The notes beneath the pieces were generated by a model that was not told the DNA's origin, ran no database searches, and saw only the letters and a program-made list of their open reading frames with translations. The position numbers and the translations under genes were made by a program. Shown here piece after piece: positions 26,358-35,088 of a DNA stretch of 64,000 bases. Position 1 is the stretch's first letter. The number at the start of each line of letters is the position of its first letter. Source of the DNA: an alpha proteobacterium L41A (GTDB lineage Bacteria > Pseudomonadota > Alphaproteobacteria > Caulobacterales > Caulobacteraceae); the NCBI GenBank assembly GCA_000335735.1, contig AMYY01000002.1:151721-215720 (forward strand), given 5' to 3'.

Positions 26358-27277
26358 TCAGAACCCCGAACCCGGTGGAGGCTGAATGCCGAGGATCGCC
26401 ACGACCGCCACAAGCGCCGCGCCGACCACGCTCTCCAGAATGACGCTGCGCTTCAGACGTCCCAGGGACGCCATGCGCGCGTCGACCGTTTGCAGGGACC
26501 GACCCAGCGCCGGCGTCAGGGCGAAACGGTTGGATGCGGCCAGGACCAACATCAGACCGAACAGGACCAGCTTGACGATCAGCAGTTGTCCATAAGCGGT
26601 GTCCGGCGCCAGACGCAGATTGGCCATTCCGACTGTGAAGGTGGTGTTGACGAGACCCGAAGCCGTGAGAAGACCCACAGCCAGCGTGCCGAGGCCGGAA
26701 AACCCTTTCAGCGCCTGATGGAACATGGCTGCATCGGTGGCGCGGGCCGACCTGCGCGACAGCATGAGCCAGAACGCCGCCAGGGCTCCCAGCCACAGGG
26801 CCGCCGCGAGGACGTGAACGATATCCGCGACGAGGTGAAGCCAGCGCCCGGGACCTTCGGTCGCCGCCCCATGCCCCAGCCAGGCCAGGGTGGCCACGAC
26901 GACCGCGCCGACCGCCGCCAGCAGACTCCAGCCGCCGCGCGTCGGCCGGACGATGAGAAACAGGGCCGACAGCAGGGCCGCCCCCCCGCGCGGACCAGAA
27001 TTGCGAGCCCCAGGCCGGTATCCAGGGCGACATAGGACAAGGCCTCCGCCCTGAGAGCCTCCGTAAGCGAGCCCGCCATCATGGCGGTCTGGGCCACCAA
27101 TGCCGCAAGCGCCGCCATCGCCATGAAGGCGGCGGTTCCGGCCAGCAGCGCGCGCGGCCATAAGGCAACCGACAGCGCGGATACCGGCATGCGCAGGGCG
27201 TAGAAGACCGGGACGCCGAACAGCAGCGCGGCGGCGGCGTATTGACCGAACCGCAGCAGGATAACGATCGTCTCCAC
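26358..27277 (-). pseudogene. copD: Copper resistance membrane protein CopD, frameshifted
   Basis: A CopD-family inner-membrane copper transport protein split by a frameshift. The first part starts at a GTG at 27277 (VETIVILLRFGQYAAAALLFGVPVFYALRM) and runs to about 26990 (LGLAILVRAGG). The rest continues in another frame (GAALLSALFLIVRPTRGG, HLVADIVHVLAAALWLGALAAFW, ASNRFALTPALGRSL) to the stop at 26358. The break is at a run of seven G on the coding strand. One more G (or two fewer) restores the whole protein. This may be a sequencing error, a disabling mutation or a phase-variable tract. It has an ECF-type promoter upstream and begins the cop cluster. Confidence 0.85.
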
Positions 27278-27335
27278 GGGCTCCCCTTCCCCAAACCGAA
27301 GCTGCGGCCGCATCGCGTCGCACAGCACACCTGTA

Positions 27336-27364
27336 GAACTACGCGAGGGAGCCGACCTCCCCTC
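27336..27364 (-). promoter_or_regulatory. ECF sigma promoter of copD
   Basis: Read leftward: -35 GAGGGG (27364-27359), 15 bases, -10 CGTAGTTC (27343-27336), 59 bases before the copD GTG. It shares the -35 and spacing with the two other cop promoters, while the -10 differs at the 3' half. Apart from this promoter the 306-base gap 27278-27583 shows nothing recognisable. Confidence 0.55.
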
Positions 27365-27583
27365 GTCCTGGGCCGCGCCGGGGGCCCTGGACCGACGCCG
27401 GCCCGGCCTCGACAGGACGGTCGCTTCCGGCCATGGTCGTGTTGGCGGGTCCCGGAGCGGAGAGGCGCCGGCCTGGAGCCAGGGGACGCATGCGTCGGCG
27501 GCGACCGGCGCCGAAACCTCCGGCTTCTGCACAGAAGTTCCAGACCCGCCCCCTCCCCCCGGTCCGGCCTGTGCGAGGACGCC

Positions 27584-27826
27584 TCAATCGTCCTCGGGAT
27601 CGATGATGCCCGCCCGTACGGCGACGGCGACGGCCTCGATCCGGGTGCGGACCTTCAGCTTGGCGCAGGTCTTCTCCAGATAGCTGTCGACCGTCCGATG
27701 AGAGAGTCCGACGATCTGGCCGATATCGACGGAGCTTTTGCCGCGACTGACCCAGAGCAGGCATTCGGCTTCACGAGCGCTCAACGGCGTGAAGGGGGCA
27801 GGTTCGGACGAGGGTGCGCAGTCCAT
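27584..27826 (-). CDS. Small LuxR-type HTH protein
   Basis: An 80-residue protein that is almost only a GerE/LuxR DNA-binding domain (LSAREAECLLWVSRGKSSVDIGQIVGLSHRTVDSYLEKTCAKLKVRTRIEAVAVAVRAGII). No receiver or ligand domain is attached. AAGGAG precedes the ATG at 27826. It diverges from fecI of the lasso locus across a 342-base gap. A similar small LuxR-type protein lies at the other side of the locus (39277-39594), sharing the VRTRI-x-AVA ending of the recognition helix region. A role in controlling the lasso or transfer genes is inferred from position. Confidence 0.8.
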   Translation of the reverse strand: MDCAPSSEPAPFTPLSAREAECLLWVSRGKSSVDIGQIVGLSHRTVDSYLEKTCAKLKVRTRIEAVAVAVRAGIIDPEDD

Positions 27827-27891
27827 GGGGGCTCCTTGACGTGTTTGATGCACGTTGCGCGGGAACCGGCATTTCAGGCAACGACAGTGAA

Positions 27892-27919
27892 TTGCGGGCT
27901 GTCCGCAAGAATTTTGCGG
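27892..27919. promoter_or_regulatory. Composite operator TTGCGG-N5-CCGCAA-N5-TTGCGG
   Basis: Three half sites alternate in orientation exactly 11 bases apart (27892-27897, 27903-27908, 27914-27919). They give two overlapping dyads in the intergenic region between the LuxR-type gene and fecI. The same CCGCAA-N5-TTGCG dyad is found at 38567-38582 upstream of the GntR gene. The rest of the 27827-28168 gap has no gene. Confidence 0.6.
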
Positions 27920-28168
27920 AACGGGAGTTCGGACGGCTTCGCACGGGCCCGACTTGCGCGCCCGCCGCCTTTGATTCATGGTTGGTCTGCTGGCGCCTGC
28001 GCTGGTGGGGCTTGGAATCCCCTGTGCGATATCTGATCATCGACGGCCCCGCGCATATCGCGGATGTCGGTTGCCGACGGCTCCGGAGCCATGCGCTTGC
28101 GTGTGTGCGCCCGCCCGCGCGGCCGCGCCGGGATTCCGGACCTCTCGCAGATAGGCCGGAGAGGCATT

Positions 28169-28657
28169 GTGACAGAGGCGAAACAGCTCGGCGTGGATGG
28201 ACGGGACGGCTTGAACCGCCTCTACCGGCAATACGCCCCCTGGCTGAGCCGTCGGCTGCGGTCGCGCATCGGGCCGGACGACGCCGCCGACGTGGTTCAG
28301 GAGACCTACATCCGCGCCGCGCCCTACGCCCTGGCGGACATCCGGCATCCAAAGGCCTTCCTTCTGCGGATCGCCATGAACCTTCTGCGGGACGAGCGCC
28401 GGCGACAGTCGCGCCAGCCGCAGCAGAACGAGGCTGAAGCGCCTCCGCAAGGCGAGGCCGCCACCCAGTTCGACGAGCTTCTTCTATCGCAGGTCATCCA
28501 TTCGATGCCTCCGCTCTACCGGAACGTCTTCGTTCTCAACCGCTTTGGCGGTATGACTTATCCAGAGATCGCCCGGACGCTCGAGATCAGTGTGCAGACG
28601 GTGCAATGGCGAATGGCCAGGGCGATCGAATACTGCGCGTCTCGGCTGGACCTTTAG
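28169..28657 (+). CDS. fecI: FecI-type ECF sigma factor
   Basis: A 162-residue sigma factor with region 2 (LNRLYRQYAPWLSRRLRSRIGPDDAADVVQETYIRAAPYALADIRHPKAFLLRIAMNLLRDERRR) and region 4 (HSMPPLYRNVFVLNRFGGMTYPEIARTLEISVQTVQWRMARAIEYC). The GTG at 28169 has GGAGAGG upstream. The open frame extends 35 codons further without a better start. It is followed by fecR and a TonB-dependent receptor with an STN domain, the standard cell-surface signalling set. Here the ligand is probably the lasso peptide. Confidence 0.9.
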   Translation: MTEAKQLGVDGRDGLNRLYRQYAPWLSRRLRSRIGPDDAADVVQETYIRAAPYALADIRHPKAFLLRIAMNLLRDERRRQSRQPQQNEAEAPPQGEAATQFDELLLSQVIHSMPPLYRNVFVLNRFGGMTYPEIARTLEISVQTVQWRMARAIEYCASRLDL

Positions 28658-28666
28658 GCAAGACGG

Positions 28667-29644
28667 ATGACGATCGAGGGTAACGTCGACACGAGACGGA
28701 AGGAAGCGGCTGACTGGTTCGCGCGGCTCAACCAGCGCACGGTCACGACTGCGGATGTGAGAGGTTTCAGCGACTGGCGTCGCGATCCTGAGAACGCGCG
28801 CGCATTCAGCCGCGTCGAGGCGATGTGGGAGGCCGCCGGGACCCTGGCGAAAAATCCCGATATGGCCAACCTGACGCGGGACGCTGCAGCGGCGGCCAAG
28901 CCCGCCCGGAAGCCGAAGCTGGCGACGGGCCGTCTGATCCCGATCGGGGTCGTCGGCGCGCTGACCCTGGCGCTGGGTGCGGGCGGCGTCCTGTGGATGT
29001 CGCAGCAGCCGACGCGCTACGCGATCGCGGTCGGCGAGCAACGCACGATCCAGCTTGAAGACGGATCGCGCATCATCCTGGACACCGGCTCCGAGGTCGC
29101 GGTGCGGTTTACCGGGGGGCGTCGCTCGGTGACGCTCAACAACGGCCAGGCGATGTTTGACGTCGAGGGTGATCCGGCTCGACCCTTCATCGTGGACGCC
29201 GGAGACACCCGGGTGACGGCGATCGGTACCCGGTTCGACGTGCGCCGATCGGGGACAGGCGCCCGCGTCATTCTCGTCGAGGGTCGGGTCGACGTTAGAC
29301 GAGATGCCGCGGCGGACGGCCGCTGGGCCTTATCGCCCGGTCAGGAGGTCACGACCTCGGCGCCCCGCCCGACGATCGCCACGGCCAACGTACCGGCCTC
29401 CACCAGTTGGACCAGCGGGCGGCTGACGTTCGAGAACACGCCCATCGCCGAGGCCGTGGCGGAGGTGAACCGCTACAGCCGCGAGCCGATAGAGCTCCGC
29501 GACAACCGGATTTCCTCGGTGCAGGTCAGCGGAGTTTTCAATGCCGGGGACATCGACGGCTTCGTGGCCGCACTGAGTGACCTTTACGCCCTCCAGGCCA
29601 CCAAGGCCGAGGATGGCCGCATCGTCCTCAGAGGCCCCGCCTGA
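28667..29644 (+). CDS. fecR: FecR-family sigma factor regulator
   Basis: A 325-residue inner-membrane regulator. The cytoplasmic N-terminal DUF4880 domain (EAADWFARLNQRTVTTADVRGFSDWRRDPENARAFSRVEAMW) is followed by a TM helix (about residues 86-107), then the FecR domain (AVGEQRTIQLEDGSRIILDTGSEVAVRF, VTAIGTRFDVR) and a C-terminal STN-like part (FENTPIAEAVAEVNRYSREPIEL). It carries the signal from the receptor STN domain to FecI. It lies 9 bases after fecI. The C-terminus ends shortly before the receptor gene. Confidence 0.9.
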   Translation: MTIEGNVDTRRKEAADWFARLNQRTVTTADVRGFSDWRRDPENARAFSRVEAMWEAAGTLAKNPDMANLTRDAAAAAKPARKPKLATGRLIPIGVVGALTLALGAGGVLWMSQQPTRYAIAVGEQRTIQLEDGSRIILDTGSEVAVRFTGGRRSVTLNNGQAMFDVEGDPARPFIVDAGDTRVTAIGTRFDVRRSGTGARVILVEGRVDVRRDAAADGRWALSPGQEVTTSAPRPTIATANVPASTSWTSGRLTFENTPIAEAVAEVNRYSREPIELRDNRISSVQVSGVFNAGDIDGFVAALSDLYALQATKAEDGRIVLRGPA

Positions 29645-29730
29645 AAATTTATCCGTACCCGACTTAGAGGAAACCCCGCGACCCAACGTCTCCTCCCCGC
29701 CCCGCACATCCGCGGGTAGAAAAACGGGGG

Positions 29731-32691
29731 ATGGTCATGGGCCAAGGATTCACGTCAACCGCGCTTGCCGCACTGATGATAGGCGTCGCCACGCCGGTCA
29801 TCGCACAGTCGAGCGATGTCGCGCGCCGCTTCGAGATCGCGGCTGGCCCGCTGGACCGCAGCCTTCCTGAGTTCGCTCGCCAGAGCGGGCTGCAGATTCT
29901 CTATCCCAGCGCGCTCGTGGCGGGGCGGCAGTCGCCCGCCGTCAACGGCGACCTGACGTCAGAGGTGGCGCTCACGCTGCTCCTTCGCGATTCCGGACTG
30001 ACCTATCGCCAGAGCCGCCCGACCGTGTTCGTCCTCGTCGATCCCTCGGCCCGCGCCGAAGTGTCCGGGGTCGAGGCGGTCGAGCTCGACGAGGTCGTCG
30101 TCACCGGCACCTATCTGCGCGGCGCCGATAGCCCGTCCCCGGTGACCGTCATCACTCAAGCTGACGTCGCGCGACAAGGCCGGGCGACCGTCGCGGAGAC
30201 CTTGGCGGCGATGCCGCAGAACTTCACCGGCGCGGCCTACGAAGGCTCCGCCAATACCGGGGCCGACCGCTCTGGACGCAACATCGGATCCGCGACCGGC
30301 GTCAATCTCCGTGGCCTCGGGGCCGACGCGACTCTGGTGCTGGTCAACGGGCGACGGGTCGCCGGAACGGGCAGCGCCGGGGACTTCGCGGACATCTCCA
30401 ACATCCCGTCCAGCGCCATTTCGCGGGCCGATGTCCTGCTCGACGGCGCCTCAGCCCTCTATGGCGCGGACGCGGTCGGCGGCGTGGTCAATATCATTCT
30501 CAGGTCTCGTTTCGAAGGCGCAGAGACCCGGGTCCGCGTCGGCGGAACGAGCGACGGCGGCTCCGAGGAGTTCCTCTTCTCCCATGGTGGAGGTCTAAGC
30601 TGGGGAAGCGGCAGCATCGTCGCCGCCTACGAGTATCACGATCGCAGCGAGCTCCAGGGGGCAGACCGCGACGCTACCGCGGACGCCGACCTGCGCCGGT
30701 TTGGAGGAACAGATCGCCGGCTCCTCACGGCTTCACCCGGAAACATCGTCCGCCTCGACGCCGCCACCGCGACCTACATTCCGCTCTTCGCGATCCCTTC
30801 CGGCCAGAATGGCATTGGTCTCGCGCCCGGCGAATTCCTAGCCGGGCGGATCAACAGGACGAATCAACTCGAAGGTCAGTGGTTCCTGCCGGATCAGAAG
30901 CGTCAGAGCGTCTTTCTGGCGGCGAGGCAGAACCTCCCGGCCGGGTTCAGTCTGGACGGCGATGTCCGATACACCGAGCGAGACTTCTTCCTGAAGACCA
31001 GCGCGGACGCGGGGACCTTCACCGTCACCGCCGCCAATCCCTACTTCGTGTCGCCGAACGGCTCGACCTCCCATGACATCGCCTTCTCGTGGGTCAACGA
31101 TCTGGGACCGGGCGTGTCCGAAGGGAGCTCCGAGAGCGTCGGCGGTGCGATCGGTGTATCGGGCGAACTGCTCGGCTGGAATGTCTCCGCCTATGCCAGC
31201 GGCGCACAGGAGACCACCGACCGGCGTCTGTCCAATCGTGTGCAGACAACCTTCCTGCAGGAAGCACTGGGCGCACGAGCGGATCTACCGACCACGACAT
31301 TCAGGACAGCGACGGACGGCTTCTTCAACCCGTTTGGCGGCCCGGCCGCGAACTCCGCCACGATCCTGGCGCACATCGGCTCGGGCTACACCGATACCGA
31401 CTACGTCAGCACGGTGTCGTCCTTCAACGTCAAGACGGATGGGACCGTCTTCGAGCTGCCCGGTGGTCCGTTGCAGGCTGCGTTTGGCCTGGACTTCCGC
31501 GCCGAGCGGTTCGAGTCGGGTGGCGAGAGTTTTCTGTCCGGAACCGCTCCACGCGTGACCGCCCCGATCTCATTCGAACGAGACGTTTCCTCTGCTTTCG
31601 CCGAAGTGCGCGTTCCGATTTTCGGCTCAGCGAACGCCCGCCCCGGCCTGGAACGGCTGGAACTGTCGCTGGCGGGGAGAGTGGAAGACCACGAGGGTGT
31701 GGGGAGGACGCGCAATCCCAAGCTCGGCGTGCTCTACGGCCCGACACCCGATCTGGTGTTGCGAGCCTCCTGGGGGACGTCTTTTCGCGCGCCATCCCTC
31801 AGGGAGTTGCAGAGCGCCTATCAGATCGGCCCGTCGTTCCTGAACCGCGGCGGCGGCAACGTCCTGACCCTCATCCAGTACGGCGGAAACCCCGACCTCA
31901 GACCGGAAACCGCCGAGTCGATCACAGCGGGCTTCGTCTGGACGCCGGCCGCCTACGACGGTCTCCGCCTCGAAGGGAGCTGGTTCCGCACGCAGTTTAA
32001 CGACCGCATCGGCAATCCGGTTCTTCAGAACCTCGTCAACGCGCTGAACGACCCGGCACTGGCCCCCTTCGTTCGCTATGTCACCCCGACCACGTCTTCG
32101 GATGACCGAGCCCTGGTCCAGTCGCTTCTGGACCACCCCGGCAACTTCAATCCGACGGTCTTCCCGGCGACCTCCTACGGCGTCATCGTGGACAATCGTT
32201 TCGTCAATGCGGCGAGCGTCGAAGTCGAGGGACTGGACTTGTCCGCGCGCTACCAGTTCGATCTCGCCGCCGGTCAGGCGATGATCGACACGACCATCAC
32301 CCATCTGTTGACCAATAATCGGCAGATCACCGCGGCCTCCCCCACCGAGCGCCTGCTCGGGGATCCGAACTTCCCGGCCAGATGGCGGGGGCGTGCCGGA
32401 ACGCAGTGGATCCGCGGTCCGGTCACTCTGGGACTGGCCGCGAATTATGTCAGCGGCGGCACCGACCCGTTGACCAATCGCGGGATCGACGACTGGACCA
32501 CCTTCGACGGTCAGGTGCGATACGATTTCGCGGCGGGTTGGGGGGAAGATCTTTCGCTCAGCCTCAATGTGCTGAACCTCTCCAATGCGACGCCGCCCTT
32601 CTACGACTCCCCCAACGGTCTTGGTTTCGACGGCGCCAATACCAATGCGCTCGGACGCCAGGTCTCCCTCCAGCTCGTCAAGCGCTGGTGA
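29731..32691 (+). CDS. TonB-dependent receptor with STN signalling domain (lasso-locus receptor)
   Basis: A 986-residue outer-membrane receptor. Signal peptide, STN domain (RRFEIAAGPLDRSLPEFARQSGLQILYPSALVAGRQSPAVNGDLT), plug domain (VTVITQADVARQGRATVAETLAAMPQNF, LRGLGADATLVLVNGRR, SAISRADVLLDGASALYGADAVGGVVNIIL) and a 22-strand barrel ending in a terminal Trp (VSLQLVKRW). Lasso isopeptidase clusters of Caulobacter type carry such receptors, which are thought to import the lasso peptide or a lasso-bound ligand. The isopeptidase starts 6 bases downstream. The start is at 29731 or the ATG at 29737. Confidence 0.92.
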   Translation: MVMGQGFTSTALAALMIGVATPVIAQSSDVARRFEIAAGPLDRSLPEFARQSGLQILYPSALVAGRQSPAVNGDLTSEVALTLLLRDSGLTYRQSRPTVFVLVDPSARAEVSGVEAVELDEVVVTGTYLRGADSPSPVTVITQADVARQGRATVAETLAAMPQNFTGAAYEGSANTGADRSGRNIGSATGVNLRGLGADATLVLVNGRRVAGTGSAGDFADISNIPSSAISRADVLLDGASALYGADAVGGVVNIILRSRFEGAETRVRVGGTSDGGSEEFLFSHGGGLSWGSGSIVAAYEYHDRSELQGADRDATADADLRRFGGTDRRLLTASPGNIVRLDAATATYIPLFAIPSGQNGIGLAPGEFLAGRINRTNQLEGQWFLPDQKRQSVFLAARQNLPAGFSLDGDVRYTERDFFLKTSADAGTFTVTAANPYFVSPNGSTSHDIAFSWVNDLGPGVSEGSSESVGGAIGVSGELLGWNVSAYASGAQETTDRRLSNRVQTTFLQEALGARADLPTTTFRTATDGFFNPFGGPAANSATILAHIGSGYTDTDYVSTVSSFNVKTDGTVFELPGGPLQAAFGLDFRAERFESGGESFLSGTAPRVTAPISFERDVSSAFAEVRVPIFGSANARPGLERLELSLAGRVEDHEGVGRTRNPKLGVLYGPTPDLVLRASWGTSFRAPSLRELQSAYQIGPSFLNRGGGNVLTLIQYGGNPDLRPETAESITAGFVWTPAAYDGLRLEGSWFRTQFNDRIGNPVLQNLVNALNDPALAPFVRYVTPTTSSDDRALVQSLLDHPGNFNPTVFPATSYGVIVDNRFVNAASVEVEGLDLSARYQFDLAAGQAMIDTTITHLLTNNRQITAASPTERLLGDPNFPARWRGRAGTQWIRGPVTLGLAANYVSGGTDPLTNRGIDDWTTFDGQVRYDFAAGWGEDLSLSLNVLNLSNATPPFYDSPNGLGFDGANTNALGRQVSLQLVKRW

Positions 32692-32697
32692 TCCGAC

Positions 32698-35088
32698 ATG
32701 CGCATCACTGTGTTGTGCGCGCTCGGCGCGCTCGTGCTCGCATGCCCATCGCGCGCTGATACGGAGCCCCTCACCCTCGACACGCTGCTCGGCCTGGAGA
32801 CTTTCGGACGGATAGAGATCGATCCCTCGGGCTCTGTCGCCGTCTTCGAGGAGCGGCGCGCGCGTGGAAATCTTCCGCAGTATGATCTGCAGCCCGAAGG
32901 CTTTCTCCGGTACGCAAATCTTTACCGCCTTGACCTCGACGGACCCTCCGGAATCAAGCCGCTGCTGCCGATGGAAGAGGACGCGGGCTACACCATGGGG
33001 CCCTTCTCGCCCGACGGCTCTCAGCTCGTCGTGTATCGTCTCCAGGGGCACGTGTTCCGGCTCGGCATCGTCGATCTGAGGACCGGAGTCGTCGCCTGGA
33101 GCGACCTCTCTCCCGAGAGCGGCGCCTGGGGGCGCTCCGTGCAGTGGATCTCGGACAACGAGCTGCTGGTGCTCGGTATGCCTGACGGCGATCTGCCGCC
33201 GCGCCTGGCGATCCAGATCGTCACCCAGACCCGCCTCCCCGATCTCTGGGCCCGGGCCGCACGGGGTCAGTCGGCCTTCGTGTCCGCCGGCCACGGGGCG
33301 CCCGAGGAAATCCGCGAGTCCCGCACCCTCTGGCGCGTGAATGCCGATACGGGCGCCGCCACGGTCCTGACCGACGGCGACTTCCTTGACTTCGAAGCCT
33401 CCCCGGACGGGAGCCATGTCGCCGTGCTCAAGGACGGCCCTCTGGCCGCTCCCCCGGGCCTGGACGCCTCGACCGAGTTTCGCCGGGCGCGGTCGTTGCG
33501 TCTGGTGAACACGCGGACGGGTTCGTGGGTAGACCCGCCCGAGGCCGTGGACATCTCCACCAGCCTTCTCGGCTGGTCACCGGATTCCTCGGCGTTACTG
33601 GTGAGCGTCGTCGGTGCCGATCCTGCCCGTCTCCTCTCGATCTCGCCGACTGGCCAGGTTCAGGATCGAACTCCGACCGGCGTGTCGCCGGACAAAGAGC
33701 CCGACGTCTTCGGAAGCCCGACGGCACACGCGGCCTGGCTTGGCGGCGAAGTCGTCGTTCGCGGCGCCCGCGACGGGCAAATGGCATGGTGGTCCGGACG
33801 CGGGACCGAGGTCGTCGCTGTGAACAGCCTGAGCAACACAGCGCGCGTGGTCGCTCGTGGACGACAGTCCGCACTTTTCGAGGATCGAGGGCGCGTCCTT
33901 CGCCTCAGCTCCGACCTGTCGTCCGAGGATCTCGGCCAGACCGGCAGGACCTCACGCTCTCTCGGCATCTTCGGGTACAGACGCCAGACCGACCCGATGG
34001 GCGAGAGTGCGACGGAGGTGGTGGGAGACGGCGGCCGGTTGTGCCGGGTCTTCGCCGATGTCCAGGCCCAGCCGCCGGCATGCGTGGCTGCGAGACCCGG
34101 CGCCAGCGTCAGTTGGGAGCGCAGGGTCAGCGTCGGGATCGGAAGCGAAGGTCGTCAGCTCAACCAGCTCGAGGTCCGCAGTGACGCGGGTTCCGAGGTC
34201 GTAAGGCGTCTCAATCCGGAGCTCGACACGGTCTTTGTTCCGGAGGCCCGCCTGATCACAGGTCCAGACGGCGCCCGGGGCTGGCTGTTCCTGCCCGAGG
34301 CCAACTCCGGTCAACCGCCACCGGTGATCGTCATTCCCTACCCCGGAGCGACCTATCCCACCGCGCCGGTAAAGATGCGCCCGGAGATGGTGCAGATGAC
34401 GCAGAACGGGGGGCTGCTTGTCGCAGCGGGCTATGCGGTCATCTACCCCGATCTACCGACGAACGCCGAGCCGTCGGTTGGCATAGCGGACAGGATTCTG
34501 GCCGTTGTCGACGCCGCCGCCGCCGACGGTTCGATCGATGCCCGTCGGATCGGACTCTGGGGTCATAGTTTCGGAGGTTGGTCGGTCATGATGAGCGCCG
34601 CCCAATCGCCCCGTTTCAGCGCAGTCGTAGCCCTCAACGGGCCCTACAATCTGCAACTGTCTCTCGCCGACATGGCCCAGAGCCAGCGCATCCTCGGCGG
34701 AAACACCATCGACGCCGTAAGTGGCGCGCGATGGCTCGAAACCGGGCAAGCAGGGATGCTCAGACCGTATTGGACTGATCCCGAGCGATATCGGCGAGGC
34801 AGCCCCTTCGAGCAAGCCGACCGGATCAGGACCCCGATCCTTCTTTTCCACGGCGAGCTGGACTTCCTCGGGTTTCACACCGAGCAGATGTACGCCGCAC
34901 TCGTTCGTCTCCACCGACCGGTCGCGTTGACCTATCTGTTCGGCGAGGACCACAGCGTTCACAACCCGGGTAACGCCCGAGTCTACTACGATCAGCTGAC
35001 GGCCTGGTTCGACCAGTATCTCAGGCCCGACGAGAGGCGATCCGGGCCTTCCACCGCCGAAGCCAGGCTTCGGTCAGCGCCAGGGTGA
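32698..35088 (+). CDS. Lasso peptide isopeptidase (AtxE-type, S9 family)
   Basis: A 796-residue secreted prolyl-oligopeptidase-like enzyme. Lasso isopeptidases of this type (AtxE2) cut the macrolactam bond of the cognate lasso peptide and linearise it. It has a signal peptide (MRITVLCALGALVLACPSRA), a beta-propeller and a C-terminal alpha/beta hydrolase with Ser624 (GLWGHSFGGWS), Asp722 (HGELDFLGF) and His752 (EDHSVHNPG). The gene follows the receptor by 6 bases. Its last 68 bases overlap the cyclase gene on the opposite strand. Context (precursors, B and C proteins) makes the lasso assignment strong. Confidence 0.9.
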   Translation: MRITVLCALGALVLACPSRADTEPLTLDTLLGLETFGRIEIDPSGSVAVFEERRARGNLPQYDLQPEGFLRYANLYRLDLDGPSGIKPLLPMEEDAGYTMGPFSPDGSQLVVYRLQGHVFRLGIVDLRTGVVAWSDLSPESGAWGRSVQWISDNELLVLGMPDGDLPPRLAIQIVTQTRLPDLWARAARGQSAFVSAGHGAPEEIRESRTLWRVNADTGAATVLTDGDFLDFEASPDGSHVAVLKDGPLAAPPGLDASTEFRRARSLRLVNTRTGSWVDPPEAVDISTSLLGWSPDSSALLVSVVGADPARLLSISPTGQVQDRTPTGVSPDKEPDVFGSPTAHAAWLGGEVVVRGARDGQMAWWSGRGTEVVAVNSLSNTARVVARGRQSALFEDRGRVLRLSSDLSSEDLGQTGRTSRSLGIFGYRRQTDPMGESATEVVGDGGRLCRVFADVQAQPPACVAARPGASVSWERRVSVGIGSEGRQLNQLEVRSDAGSEVVRRLNPELDTVFVPEARLITGPDGARGWLFLPEANSGQPPPVIVIPYPGATYPTAPVKMRPEMVQMTQNGGLLVAAGYAVIYPDLPTNAEPSVGIADRILAVVDAAAADGSIDARRIGLWGHSFGGWSVMMSAAQSPRFSAVVALNGPYNLQLSLADMAQSQRILGGNTIDAVSGARWLETGQAGMLRPYWTDPERYRRGSPFEQADRIRTPILLFHGELDFLGFHTEQMYAALVRLHRPVALTYLFGEDHSVHNPGNARVYYDQLTAWFDQYLRPDERRSGPSTAEARLRSAPG

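Noticed and set aside
27339..27764. 141-codon minus-strand frame between copD and the LuxR-type gene
   Set aside because: Arg/Gly/Pro-rich translation with no start signal. It overlaps the ECF-type promoter of copD and the LuxR-type coding region in another frame.
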